Shown piece after piece: positions 25,982 to 33,159 of a stretch of 64,000 bases of DNA. The notes below the pieces were generated by a model. The model saw only the letters and a program-made list of their open reading frames with translations, was not told the DNA's origin and did not search any database. A program made the translations under genes and the position numbers. Origin of the DNA: Nonomuraea solani (GTDB lineage Bacteria; Actinomycetota; Actinomycetes; Streptosporangiales; Streptosporangiaceae); contig NZ_FNVT01000011.1 of the NCBI RefSeq assembly GCF_900108335.1, positions 144,218 through 208,217 of the forward strand, given 5' to 3'. Every line of letters starts with the position of its first letter. Within the stretch, counting starts at the first letter, position 1.

Positions 25982-26721
25982 GACCGGGCCCGTTCGGCGC
26001 TGTAGAGGTGGCTGTCGGGGAACTCCGACGCCGACAGCACCCGGCCGACCACGATCACCGCCGTCCGCCGGACGCCCGCCTCGTGCACCAGGGCGGCGAT
26101 GTCGGCCAGCGTGCCACGCAGGATCACCTCGTCGGCCCGGCTCGCCCTGGCCACCACCGCCACCGGGCAGTCGGGGCCGTAGGAGGGCAGCAGCTCGGCC
26201 ACGACCGCGTCGATCCGCTGCACGGCCAGGTGCAGCACCATCGTGGCGCCGCTCGCCCCGAGCGTCGCCAGGTCCTCCCCGGGCGGCATCGGCGTGGCCC
26301 TGGCCGACGTGCGGGTCAGGATGATCGTCTGCCCGACGCCGGGCACGGTCAGCTCCCGGCCCAGTGAGGCCGCCGCCGCGGCGAACGCGGGCACGCCGGG
26401 CACCACCTCGTACGGCACGCCGAGCGCGTCCAACCGGCGCATCTGCTCGGCCACCGCGCTGAACACCGAAGGGTCGCCCGAGTGCAGCCGCGCCACGTCG
26501 AGCCCCGCGCGGTGCGCCGCCGCCAGCTCGGTGACGATCTCGTCGAGCGTGAGGTTGGCGGTGTCCACGAGTCTGGCCCCCGGCGGGCACGAGCCGAGCA
26601 GCTCTTCCGGCACCAGCGACCCCGCGTACAGGCACACCGGCGCCGCCTCCAGCCGCCGCAGCCCGCGCAGGGTGATCAGGTCCGCGGCACCGGGCCCCGC
26701 CCCGATGAAGTACACGGTCAT
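25966..26721 (-). CDS. cobM: Precorrin-4 C11-methyltransferase CobM
   Basis: A 251-residue tetrapyrrole methylase with VYFIGAGPGAADLITLRGLRRL, LHSGDPSVFSAVAEQMRRLD, VPGVPAFAAAAASLGRELTVPGVGQTIILTR (typical of CobM/CbiF) and MVLHLAVQRID. It adds the C11 methyl. Its ATG overlaps the cobL stop, just downstream of the 9-bp tandem repeat that ends cobL. Confidence 0.95.
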   Translation of the reverse strand: MTVYFIGAGPGAADLITLRGLRRLEAAPVCLYAGSLVPEELLGSCPPGARLVDTANLTLDEIVTELAAAHRAGLDVARLHSGDPSVFSAVAEQMRRLDALGVPYEVVPGVPAFAAAAASLGRELTVPGVGQTIILTRTSARATPMPPGEDLATLGASGATMVLHLAVQRIDAVVAELLPSYGPDCPVAVVARASRADEVILRGTLADIAALVHEAGVRRTAVIVVGRVLSASEFPDSHLYSAERARSCDAS

Positions 26722-27971
26722 GATGCGTCCCTCCTGGTGACCGACGTGACCGACGTGACCGACGTGACCGACGTGACCGACGTGACCGACCACACGGTCA
26801 CCGGCATCGCCGCCCGCCAGCCGGTGAAGCCGCCCACGGGCGAGGCCCGCTGCACCGACAGCCGCACCAGATCGCCGCCGAGCCGGGCGTACCATCCGGC
26901 GACGACGGCCTCCGACTCCAGCGTGACGGCGTTGACCACGAGCCTGCCGCCGGGCCGCAGCGCCGTCCAGCAGCGCTCCAGCAGGCCGGGCGCGGTCGCC
27001 CCGCCGCCGACGAAGACCGCGTCGGGCACGGGCAGCCCGTCCAGCGCCGCCGGCGCCCGGCCCTCGACGACCCGCAGCGACGGGACGCCGAGCGCGCCCG
27101 CGTTGCGCCGGATCGCGGCGGCCCGGTCGGCCCGGTCCTCGACGGCCACGGCCGCGCACGACGGATGGGCGCGCATCCACTCGATGGCGATGCTCCCGGC
27201 CCCCGCCCCGACGTCCCACAGCAGCTCGCCGGGCAGCGGAGCCAGCCGCGACAGGGTGACCGCGCGGACTTCGCGCTTGGTGAGCTGCCCATCGTGCTCG
27301 TACGCGGTGTCGGGCAGCCCCGGCACCCTGGCCAGCGGCTCGGCGTCCGGCCCAGCGACACACTCGACGGCGATCACGTGCAACCCGGACGCGGCGGCCC
27401 CCGTCCAGCCCGCCGCGCTCCCCCGCTGCTCGCTCTCCGAGGTCGCGCCCAGGTCCGACAGCACTCTGAGGGAGCTGGGCCCGTACCCGAGCCCGGTCAG
27501 CAGCCCCGCCACCGAGGCCGGGGACTCCACCCCGGCGCCGAGCACCACGATCCGCCGCCCCGGAGCCACGACGGCGGCCAGGGCGGCGAGCGGGCGGCCC
27601 ACCAGGCTGACCACGTCCACCTGCTCGACCGGCCAGCCGAGCCGGGCGCACGCCAGCGACAGCGACGACACCTGCGGCAGCACCCTGACCTCGGCCCCGA
27701 GCAGCCGCACCAGCGTGGAGCCGATGCCGTAGAACATCGGGTCGCCGCTGGCCAGCACGCACACCTCGCGCCCGGCGTGCGCCTCCATGAGCGCGGGCAG
27801 CGCGGGCAGCAGCGGCGACGGCCAGGCCACCCGCTCGGCGGTAGCCGACTCAGGCACGAGATCGAGCTGACGGCGACCGCCCATGATCACCTCGGCCGCC
27901 TCCAGCGCCTGCCGCGACCCGGCGGTCAGCCCGTCCCAGCCGTCCGCGCCGATGCCGACGACGGTGATCAC
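26718..27971 (-). CDS. cobL: Precorrin-6B C5,15-methyltransferase (decarboxylating) CobL
   Basis: A 417-residue two-domain enzyme starting at GTG. The N-terminal half is the CbiE-like methylase (GIGADGWDGLTAGSRQAL, LASGDPMFYGIGSTLVRLLG). The C-terminal half is the CbiT-like methylase/decarboxylase (LLWDVGAGAGSIAIEWMRAHP, DAVFVGGGATAPGLLERCW, VNAVTLESEAVVAGW). The last residues are a Val-Thr-Ser repeat encoded by six copies of a 9-bp unit, which is not part of the enzyme fold. The GTG overlaps the stop of the upstream gene. Confidence 0.95.
   Translation of the reverse strand: MITVVGIGADGWDGLTAGSRQALEAAEVIMGGRRQLDLVPESATAERVAWPSPLLPALPALMEAHAGREVCVLASGDPMFYGIGSTLVRLLGAEVRVLPQVSSLSLACARLGWPVEQVDVVSLVGRPLAALAAVVAPGRRIVVLGAGVESPASVAGLLTGLGYGPSSLRVLSDLGATSESEQRGSAAGWTGAAASGLHVIAVECVAGPDAEPLARVPGLPDTAYEHDGQLTKREVRAVTLSRLAPLPGELLWDVGAGAGSIAIEWMRAHPSCAAVAVEDRADRAAAIRRNAGALGVPSLRVVEGRAPAALDGLPVPDAVFVGGGATAPGLLERCWTALRPGGRLVVNAVTLESEAVVAGWYARLGGDLVRLSVQRASPVGGFTGWRAAMPVTVWSVTSVTSVTSVTSVTSVTRRDAS
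26737..26790. repeat. 9-bp tandem repeat, 6 copies, in the 3' end of cobL
   Basis: The unit GTGACCGAC is repeated exactly six times in a row. On the minus strand it encodes a (Val-Thr-Ser)n tail at the CobL C terminus. Because the unit is 9 bp, copy number can change without a frameshift. It lies 16-69 bp upstream of the cobM start codon. Confidence 0.97.
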
Positions 27972-28354
27972 ACGTTGCCCAGCACGCGCGTCACCCGGAT
28001 CTCCACGACCACCCGCGCGGGGTTGGGCCGGGGCGGCTTGTAGCGGGCGGTGTAGCGGCGCTCGGCGTCGGCGACCTGCTCGGGCTCGGTGCGCAGCACG
28101 GCCATGCCCTCCAGCGTCGACCACCGGCGGCCGTCCACCTGGCTGAGCGCGACCAGCGCGCCGGACGTGCCGATGAGCCTGGCCTTGTACGAGGCCCCCG
28201 AGGTGATCACCCGGGCGATGCCGGTGTCCACGTCGAGGGTGGCGCCCACGGGCACCGCGTGCGGCGGGCGGTCCTGACGCGCGGTGGCGAGCGTGCACAG
28301 GTGGCGCTCCTGCCAGAACGCGGCGAAGGCGGCACCCTGCTCGGCCAGGTTCAC
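27968..28354 (-). CDS. F420/FMN-binding split-barrel (PPOx-like) protein
   Basis: A 128-residue protein of the pyridoxamine-5'-phosphate-oxidase-like split barrel. The GTG at 28354 was chosen because GAGGAG lies just upstream. A longer frame to 28444 would translate the tandem repeat at 28366-28445 and is rejected. Motifs are HLCTLATARQDRPPHAVPVGATLD, ARVITSGASYKARLIGTSGALVALSQVDGRRWSTLEGMAVL and a basic C-terminal strand, as in F420-dependent TIGR03618-like proteins. It is the first gene of a minus-strand operon with cobL, cobM and cobK. Its role there is unknown, possibly redox or cofactor handling of corrin intermediates. Confidence 0.8.
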   Translation of the reverse strand: MNLAEQGAAFAAFWQERHLCTLATARQDRPPHAVPVGATLDVDTGIARVITSGASYKARLIGTSGALVALSQVDGRRWSTLEGMAVLRTEPEQVADAERRYTARYKPPRPNPARVVVEIRVTRVLGNV

Positions 28355-28365
28355 GGTCCTCCTCG

Positions 28366-28445
28366 GGTGATAGGCGGCGGACTCAGGTGGTGGGCGGCGG
28401 ACTCGGGTGGTAAGCGGCGGACTCAGGTGGTAAGCGACGGACATC
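28366..28445. repeat. 20-bp imperfect tandem repeat, 4 copies, in a divergent promoter region
   Basis: Four consecutive 20-bp units at 28366, 28386, 28406 and 28426 follow the consensus GGTGGTAAGCGGCGGACTCA with 1-4 changes each. They fill almost all the gap between the divergent PPOx-like gene and cobF. No spacers separate the copies, so it is not a CRISPR array. It could be a minisatellite or a multi-site regulator-binding region. Confidence 0.92.
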
Positions 28446-28465
28446 GTACTGGCAGACTTTCACGG

Positions 28466-29209
28466 GTGAAGCGGCTACTAGTGGTCGGCATCGGCGCCGG
28501 CGATCCGGACCATCTGACCCTGCAGGCGGCCAAGGCCATCGCCGCCGCGGACGTGTTCTTCGTCGTGGACAAGGGCGAGGTCAAGCAGGAGCTGGTACGC
28601 CTCAGGCAGGAGCTGATCGAGGAGCACGGCCGCCCGCCGTACCGGATCGCCGAGGCCCGCGACCCCGAGCGCGACCGGACCGCGCCCGCCTACGCCGAGG
28701 CCGTCGCGGACTGGCGTTCGCGCCGGTCGCTGGCCTGTGAGGCGCTCATCCGCGACGAGCTGGGCGAGGGCGAGACCGGGGCGTTCCTCGTGTGGGGCGA
28801 TCCCGGCGTCTACGACAGCACGCTGGCCATCGTCGAGGAGATTCTCGGGCGCGGGCAGGTGAGGTTCGACTACGAGGTGATCCCCGGGGTCAGCAGTGTG
28901 AGCGCGCTGACCGCCCGGCACCGTACGAGCCTGACGCAGGTCGGCCGGCCCGTGCACCTCACGACAGGGCGCCGCCTGGCCGAGGAGGGCGCCACCGCCG
29001 ACGACGTGGTGGTCATGCTGGACGCCCACTGCTCGTTCGCCGAGCTGGCCGGCTACCACATCTACTGGGGCGCCTACCTGGGCACACCCGACGAGATCCT
29101 CGTGTCGGGGCCGGTGGCCGAGGTGGCCGATCGGATCAGGGAACTGCGCGCCGAGGCGCGGGCCCGCAAGGGCTGGATCATGGACACGTACCTGCTGCGC
29201 CGCCTCTAA
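28466..29209 (+). CDS. cobF: Precorrin-6A synthase (deacetylating), C1-methyltransferase CobF
   Basis: A 247-residue tetrapyrrole methylase starting at GTG (VKRLLVVGIGAGDPDHLTLQAAKAI). It has ADVFFVVDKGEVKQELVRLRQELIEEH and VWGDPGVYDSTLAIVEEIL, and the long HRTSLTQVGRPVHLTTGRRL region typical of CobF. It adds the C1 methyl with loss of acetate, a step found only in the aerobic pathway. The 20-bp tandem repeat lies immediately upstream. Confidence 0.92.
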   Translation: MKRLLVVGIGAGDPDHLTLQAAKAIAAADVFFVVDKGEVKQELVRLRQELIEEHGRPPYRIAEARDPERDRTAPAYAEAVADWRSRRSLACEALIRDELGEGETGAFLVWGDPGVYDSTLAIVEEILGRGQVRFDYEVIPGVSSVSALTARHRTSLTQVGRPVHLTTGRRLAEEGATADDVVVMLDAHCSFAELAGYHIYWGAYLGTPDEILVSGPVAEVADRIRELRAEARARKGWIMDTYLLRRL

Positions 29210-29267
29210 TCAAATTTGACCAATGCCTCGCGACAAGGCTACGGTGGGCCAGTAGTCAAACTTGACC
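29210..29267. promoter_or_regulatory. Pair of TCAAANTTGACC operator-like sites before the VOC gene
   Basis: TCAAATTTGACC at 29210-29221 (overlapping the cobF stop) and GTCAAACTTGACC at 29255-29267 share the palindromic core TCAA-N2-TTGA, 46 bp apart. They flank the likely promoter of the VOC gene at 29282. The pattern fits a dimeric winged-helix (MarR/HxlR-like) repressor, but no such gene is adjacent. Confidence 0.5.
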
Positions 29268-29281
29268 AGCCAGGAGGAGCA

Positions 29282-29680
29282 GTGACGGTCACGCCGTATC
29301 TCATGGTCCACAGCGCCAAGCAGTTCACGGAGTTCGCCGCCCACGTCTTCGGCGCGGAGGCGAGGAACGTCATCCCGCTCGAAGGCGACCCGGAGCGGGT
29401 CGTGCATGGGGAGGTCCGCATCGGCGAGAGCCTGGTCTACTTCGCCGACGCCAGGGTGGACGGTGCGCAGTGCCTGCCGCCCTACCGCAAGGGCGACGAC
29501 CCCGCCCGCGTCCAGATGTACGTCACCTGGCCCGACCCGGCCAAGGCGTACGAAGCCGCCATCGCCCAGGGCGCGACCCCGATCGTCGAGGTCACCGAGC
29601 AGGAGGGCGGCACGAAGATGGGCGGCTGGGTCGATCCGTTCGGCACGCTCTGGTGGGTCAACTCGGCCACGGAGGTATAG
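29282..29680 (+). CDS. VOC-superfamily (PhnB/glyoxalase-like) protein
   Basis: A 132-residue protein starting at GTG after GGAGGAGC. It has the paired beta-alpha-beta-beta-beta layout: VTPYLMVHSAKQFTEFAAHVFGAEARN, VHGEVRIGESLVYFAD, then VQMYVTWPDPAKAYEAAIAQGATPIVEVTEQEGGTKMGGWVDPFGTLWWVNS. This matches the PhnB-like group of metal-binding or antibiotic-sequestering VOC proteins. The His/Glu metal positions were not resolved. Its function is unassigned. Confidence 0.75.
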   Translation: MTVTPYLMVHSAKQFTEFAAHVFGAEARNVIPLEGDPERVVHGEVRIGESLVYFADARVDGAQCLPPYRKGDDPARVQMYVTWPDPAKAYEAAIAQGATPIVEVTEQEGGTKMGGWVDPFGTLWWVNSATEV

Positions 29681-29754
29681 CAGGCTGTACTCTTCGCCCG
29701 GCGATCACCCGGCATCTCGGTAGATGTCCTATGGTCTGGGGCCAGGAGGTGCGG

Positions 29755-31026
29755 ATGCCGACCCACGACCAGACGGCCGGGCGACCGGCGCGCTCGTGGA
29801 ACGTGTTCGTCCGCGGCCGCGCCGCGTTCGACGGGCTCGAACACCTCGTCGGCGGCGTCGGCACCGCCATCCTGGCCTTGATCACGCTGATCGCGCTGGC
29901 CGTCGTCGCGCTGACCTGCCTCGTCGGCGTGGGCCTCTACCTGCTGCCCACCACCCTGCGGGCGGTCCGCGCGGTCGCCAACCGCGAACGCGCGCGGCTG
30001 TCCCGCTGGGGCCCCGACGTGATCATCGACCCCGACCCGGTGCCGCCGGGCCTGCGGGCGGCGCTCCTGCGTCCCGCCACCAGGCGGGAGGTGGGCTGGC
30101 TGACCGTCCACGCGACGCTCGGCTTCCTCGGCGGCCTGGTGGGCATGACGCTGCCGTTCTCGGCGGTGCGTGACCTGGCCTTCCCGCTGTACTGGAAGCT
30201 GCTCCCGGCGGGCGAGGCGGCCGGCGCGGCGATGGGGCTCTGGGAGGTGCACGACTGGGCCGGCGCCTTCGGGGTCTCCCTGCTGGGCCCGGTCTGGATC
30301 CTCATCGCCCTGACGGCCACCCCGGGCATGGCCCGGCTGCAGGCGTGGCCGGGCCGGCGGCTGCTGGCCACCGACCCCGGCACCGACCTGGCGCTGCGGG
30401 TCGCCCAGCTCACCGCCACCCGCGCCGCCGCCTTGGACGCGCACGCCACCGAGCTGCGCCGGATCGAGCGCTCGCTGCACGACGGCACCCAGAACCGGAT
30501 CGTCGCCGTCAACGTCCTGCTCGGCGCGGCCCGGCGGGCGGTGCGGCGCGACCCGGCCACCGCCGACGCCGTGCTCGAACGCGCCCAGGACGCCGCCGAA
30601 CAGGCGCTGGCCGAGCTGCGCGCGGTCGTGCGCAGCATTTTGCCCCCGGTGCTGGCCGACCGGAGCCTCGCCGACGCGCTGACCGGGCTGGCCGCCGCCT
30701 GCCCGGTGCCCTGCGAGGTCGACGCCGACGTGCCGGGCCGGTGCGCCGCCTCCGTCGAGGCCACCGCCTACTTCGTGGTGGCCGAGGCGCTCACCAACAT
30801 CGCCAAGCACAGCCGGGCCCGGCGCGCCACCGTAATGGTCCGCCGGCACGACGACCGGCTCCAGCTCCGGATCACCGACGACGGCCGCGGCGGTGCCGGG
30901 CAGGACGGCGGATCGGGGCTGGACGGCATGCGCCGCCGGATCGAGGCGCACGACGGATCGTTCGAGCTGACCAGCCCTCCCGGTGGACCGACCACCCTGA
31001 ATGTGAGCCTGCCATGCGGATTGTGA
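29755..31026 (+). CDS. NarL-type sensor histidine kinase (HisKA_3)
   Basis: A 423-residue membrane kinase. The ATG at 29755 follows AGGAGGTGCGG and is preferred over an ATG at 29730. Four hydrophobic segments fall in the first 210 residues (about 35-65, 125-150, 165-190 and 195-215). Then comes the dimerisation/phospho-acceptor RIERSLHDGTQNRIVAVNVLLGAARRA with the phosphorylatable His, and a HATPase with FVVAEALTNIAKHSRA (N box) and ITDDGRGGA...GSGLDGMRRRIEAHDG (G boxes). It overlaps the response regulator by 13 bp, so this is a cognate pair. The stimulus is unknown. Confidence 0.9.
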   Translation: MPTHDQTAGRPARSWNVFVRGRAAFDGLEHLVGGVGTAILALITLIALAVVALTCLVGVGLYLLPTTLRAVRAVANRERARLSRWGPDVIIDPDPVPPGLRAALLRPATRREVGWLTVHATLGFLGGLVGMTLPFSAVRDLAFPLYWKLLPAGEAAGAAMGLWEVHDWAGAFGVSLLGPVWILIALTATPGMARLQAWPGRRLLATDPGTDLALRVAQLTATRAAALDAHATELRRIERSLHDGTQNRIVAVNVLLGAARRAVRRDPATADAVLERAQDAAEQALAELRAVVRSILPPVLADRSLADALTGLAAACPVPCEVDADVPGRCAASVEATAYFVVAEALTNIAKHSRARRATVMVRRHDDRLQLRITDDGRGGAGQDGGSGLDGMRRRIEAHDGSFELTSPPGGPTTLNVSLPCGL

Positions 31027-31676
31027 TCGCCGAGGACGACCTGTTGCTGCGCGAGGGCCTCGCGCTGCTGCTGCGCGCGGAGGGCCTCGACGTCGTGGCC
31101 ACCGCCGGGGACCCGGCCGGGTTCCTGACCGCCGTCGACGACCACCGGCCCGACATCGCCATCGTGGACGTACGGATGCCGCCCACCCACACCGACGAGG
31201 GCATCGTGGCCGCCGTGGAGGCCAGGCGGCGGCTGCCAGGGCTGGCCGTGCTGGTGCTGTCGGCGTACGTGGAGCAGGCGTTCGCCACCGACCTGCTCGC
31301 CCACGGCAGCGCCCGCCTCGGCTACATGCTCAAGGAGCGGGTCGGGCGGGTGGAGGAGTTCCTGGCCGCGCTGCACCGGGTGGCCGACGGCGGCACGGCG
31401 ATCGACCCCGAGATCGTCGCGCAGCTCCTGTCCCGCAGCCGCCCCGACAACCGGCTGGAACGGCTCAGCCCGCGCGAGCGCGACGTCCTGGCGCTGATGG
31501 CGGAGGGCCTGGGCAACGCCGCGATCGCCGAGCGGCTCTTCGTCACCGACGGCGCCGTGCACAAGCACATCCGCAGCATCTTCGCCAAACTCGACCTGGC
31601 GCCGACCGACGGCACGGACCGCCGGGTGGCCGCCGTCCTGCAATATCTGGAGGACGGCGACCGCCGCTCGGCATGA
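31014..31676 (+). CDS. NarL/LuxR-family response regulator
   Basis: A 220-residue regulator: receiver domain with phospho-acceptor Asp53 (DIAIVDVRMPP), acidic pocket EDD (7-9), Lys in YMLKERVG, and a C-terminal LuxR helix-turn-helix (LSPRERDVLALMAEGLGNAAIAERLFVTDGAVHKHIRSIFAKL). It is translationally coupled to the kinase. Targets cannot be told; the alpha/beta hydrolase gene downstream has its own promoter region. Confidence 0.92.
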   Translation: MRIVIAEDDLLLREGLALLLRAEGLDVVATAGDPAGFLTAVDDHRPDIAIVDVRMPPTHTDEGIVAAVEARRRLPGLAVLVLSAYVEQAFATDLLAHGSARLGYMLKERVGRVEEFLAALHRVADGGTAIDPEIVAQLLSRSRPDNRLERLSPRERDVLALMAEGLGNAAIAERLFVTDGAVHKHIRSIFAKLDLAPTDGTDRRVAAVLQYLEDGDRRSA

Positions 31677-31706
31677 AGTCGCGACACAACTCTACGTTCT
31701 CAATCA

Positions 31707-31721
31707 ATCACTCTAAGTGAT
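31707..31721. promoter_or_regulatory. Inverted repeat upstream of the alpha/beta hydrolase gene
   Basis: ATCACTCTAAGTGAT has perfect 6-bp arms with a 3-bp centre, 54 bp before the hydrolase ATG, in an A+T-richer promoter-like stretch. It is a possible operator; the regulator is unknown. Confidence 0.35.
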
Positions 31722-31775
31722 CGTATGGTGTGCTCAGTGGCCCCCACGGCCCCGGCAACCAGCGAGAGGACGAGC

Positions 31776-33110
31776 ATGTCGCACGAACCGAGGATCGACG
31801 TCGAGACCAGGGCTCAGAGGGTCGAGCACAGCCTGACCGCCGAGCAGATCGAGCGCATCGCGGAAGCGCTCGGCGAGCAAGGGGTCTGGTTCGCCACCCC
31901 ACCCACCCGGCAGGGCCAGGCGCGCACCGCCGACACCATCTGGGACCTGGTGGGCGACCGGCCGCACGAGGGCCACACGGCCACCGGCCGGGCCGCGGTG
32001 CACCTGGCCGAGGGGCACACCGAGCTGACCAGGCCGCTGATCCTGGCCGACGGCTTCGGCTACGGGCCGAGCGACCTCGACGGGCTGTGGCGCTGGTTCA
32101 ACGCGCCCTACCAGCAGGGCACGCCCGGCTTCCTCGACCAGCTCAGGACGATGGGCATCGACGTCGTGCTGCTCGGCTTCGACCAGCGGCACACGCACAT
32201 CCAGGCCAACGCCGCCGTGGCGGTCACCTGCGTGCAGCGCGTGATCGCGGAGCGGCAGGGCGACGACCAGCTCGTCGTCGGCGGCATCAGCATGGGCGGC
32301 ATCATCACCCGGTACGCGCTGGCGCGGATGGAGAGCGAGCGGGTCGACCACCAGACCGACAAGTACTTCTCCTGGGACTCCCCGCACCTCGGCGCCTGGA
32401 TCCCGCTGGTGCTCCAGCAGCTCGCCTACCTGCACGAGGCACTGCAGCCGCGCTCCGACGGTCCTGGCCAGGCGGAGCTGATCCGTAGCCCGGCCGCCCA
32501 GCAGCTCCTGTGGGGCTGGGTCGGCGACGCCGACTACTCGGGCCCGGTCATGACGTCGAGCCCGCTGCGCGCCCAGTTCCTGGACGACCTGCGCCGGGTC
32601 GGCGGGTTCCCGGCGCGCCCGTACAAGCTGGGTCTGGCGAACGGCGTCGGCAACGGCGCCGGCCCCGACCTGCCGCCGGGGACGCCGGTCTTCGACCTGG
32701 ACTTCGACCCGCTGCGGCTCGTCGCCAGGATCCAGCCCGACATGGGTGAGCTGCAGAACGTCGGCACCCTGCGCTTCGACGCTCCCAAGTGGACGAGCGC
32801 CACCTCATGGGTGCCGGCGTTCGACGGGGCGCCCGGCGGCACGCTGGACTCGTGGGGCCAGATCGCCAAGGCGATGGACCTGCCGATCCAGGACCGGTTC
32901 AGGAGCAGTTGCTTCGTGCCGGCGGTCAGCGCGATCGCCCTGGCCAGGGACCCGTTCCAGTGGCAGTCGGACCTCTACGAGGACCTCACCGACCTGCCGA
33001 AGGACGAGACGCTCCTCGACGCGTTCTGCTGCGACACCGCCAACGCGCCGCACGGCGCCGTGACCAGGACGCTGGCCGAGTGGTTCCTGGAGCAGCTCGC
33101 CGGTTGGTGA
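31776..33110 (+). CDS. Large alpha/beta hydrolase (PGAP1/lipase-like), cytosolic
   Basis: A 444-residue protein. The ATG at 31776 follows GAGAGGA and is preferred over upstream GTG codons. It lacks a signal peptide. A serine-hydrolase core is evident: LILADGFGYGPSDLDGLWRWF (oxyanion loop region), a strand IDVVLLGFDQRHTHIQANA, the nucleophile elbow GGISMGGIITRYALARM, and YFSWDSPHLGAWIPL, as in PGAP1-like or triacylglycerol-lipase-like proteins acting on lipid or ester substrates. The catalytic His is probably in the C-terminal NAPHGAVTRTL segment. It is convergent with the repeat protein gene across a strong hairpin terminator. Confidence 0.75.
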   Translation: MSHEPRIDVETRAQRVEHSLTAEQIERIAEALGEQGVWFATPPTRQGQARTADTIWDLVGDRPHEGHTATGRAAVHLAEGHTELTRPLILADGFGYGPSDLDGLWRWFNAPYQQGTPGFLDQLRTMGIDVVLLGFDQRHTHIQANAAVAVTCVQRVIAERQGDDQLVVGGISMGGIITRYALARMESERVDHQTDKYFSWDSPHLGAWIPLVLQQLAYLHEALQPRSDGPGQAELIRSPAAQQLLWGWVGDADYSGPVMTSSPLRAQFLDDLRRVGGFPARPYKLGLANGVGNGAGPDLPPGTPVFDLDFDPLRLVARIQPDMGELQNVGTLRFDAPKWTSATSWVPAFDGAPGGTLDSWGQIAKAMDLPIQDRFRSSCFVPAVSAIALARDPFQWQSDLYEDLTDLPKDETLLDAFCCDTANAPHGAVTRTLAEWFLEQLAGW

Positions 33111-33118
33111 TCGACGGC

Positions 33119-33155
33119 ACGGGTGCCGGCTCGCGTTCGGCGAGCCGGCACCCGT
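33119..33155. terminator. Bidirectional hairpin terminator
   Basis: Perfect 16-bp arms (ACGGGTGCCGGCTCGC and its complement) enclose a 5-base loop between the convergent hydrolase (stop at 33110) and repeat-protein (stop at 33160) genes. There is no T tract, as is common in actinomycetes. Confidence 0.85.
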
Positions 33156-33159
33156 CAGG

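Noticed and set aside
27968..28444. Longer PPOx-like protein starting at 28444
   Set aside because: The extra N-terminal residues would be the translated 20-bp tandem repeat; a GTG with a good ribosome binding site at 28354 gives a normal family start.
28366..28445. CRISPR array
   Set aside because: The four units are directly adjacent without spacers and no cas genes are present.
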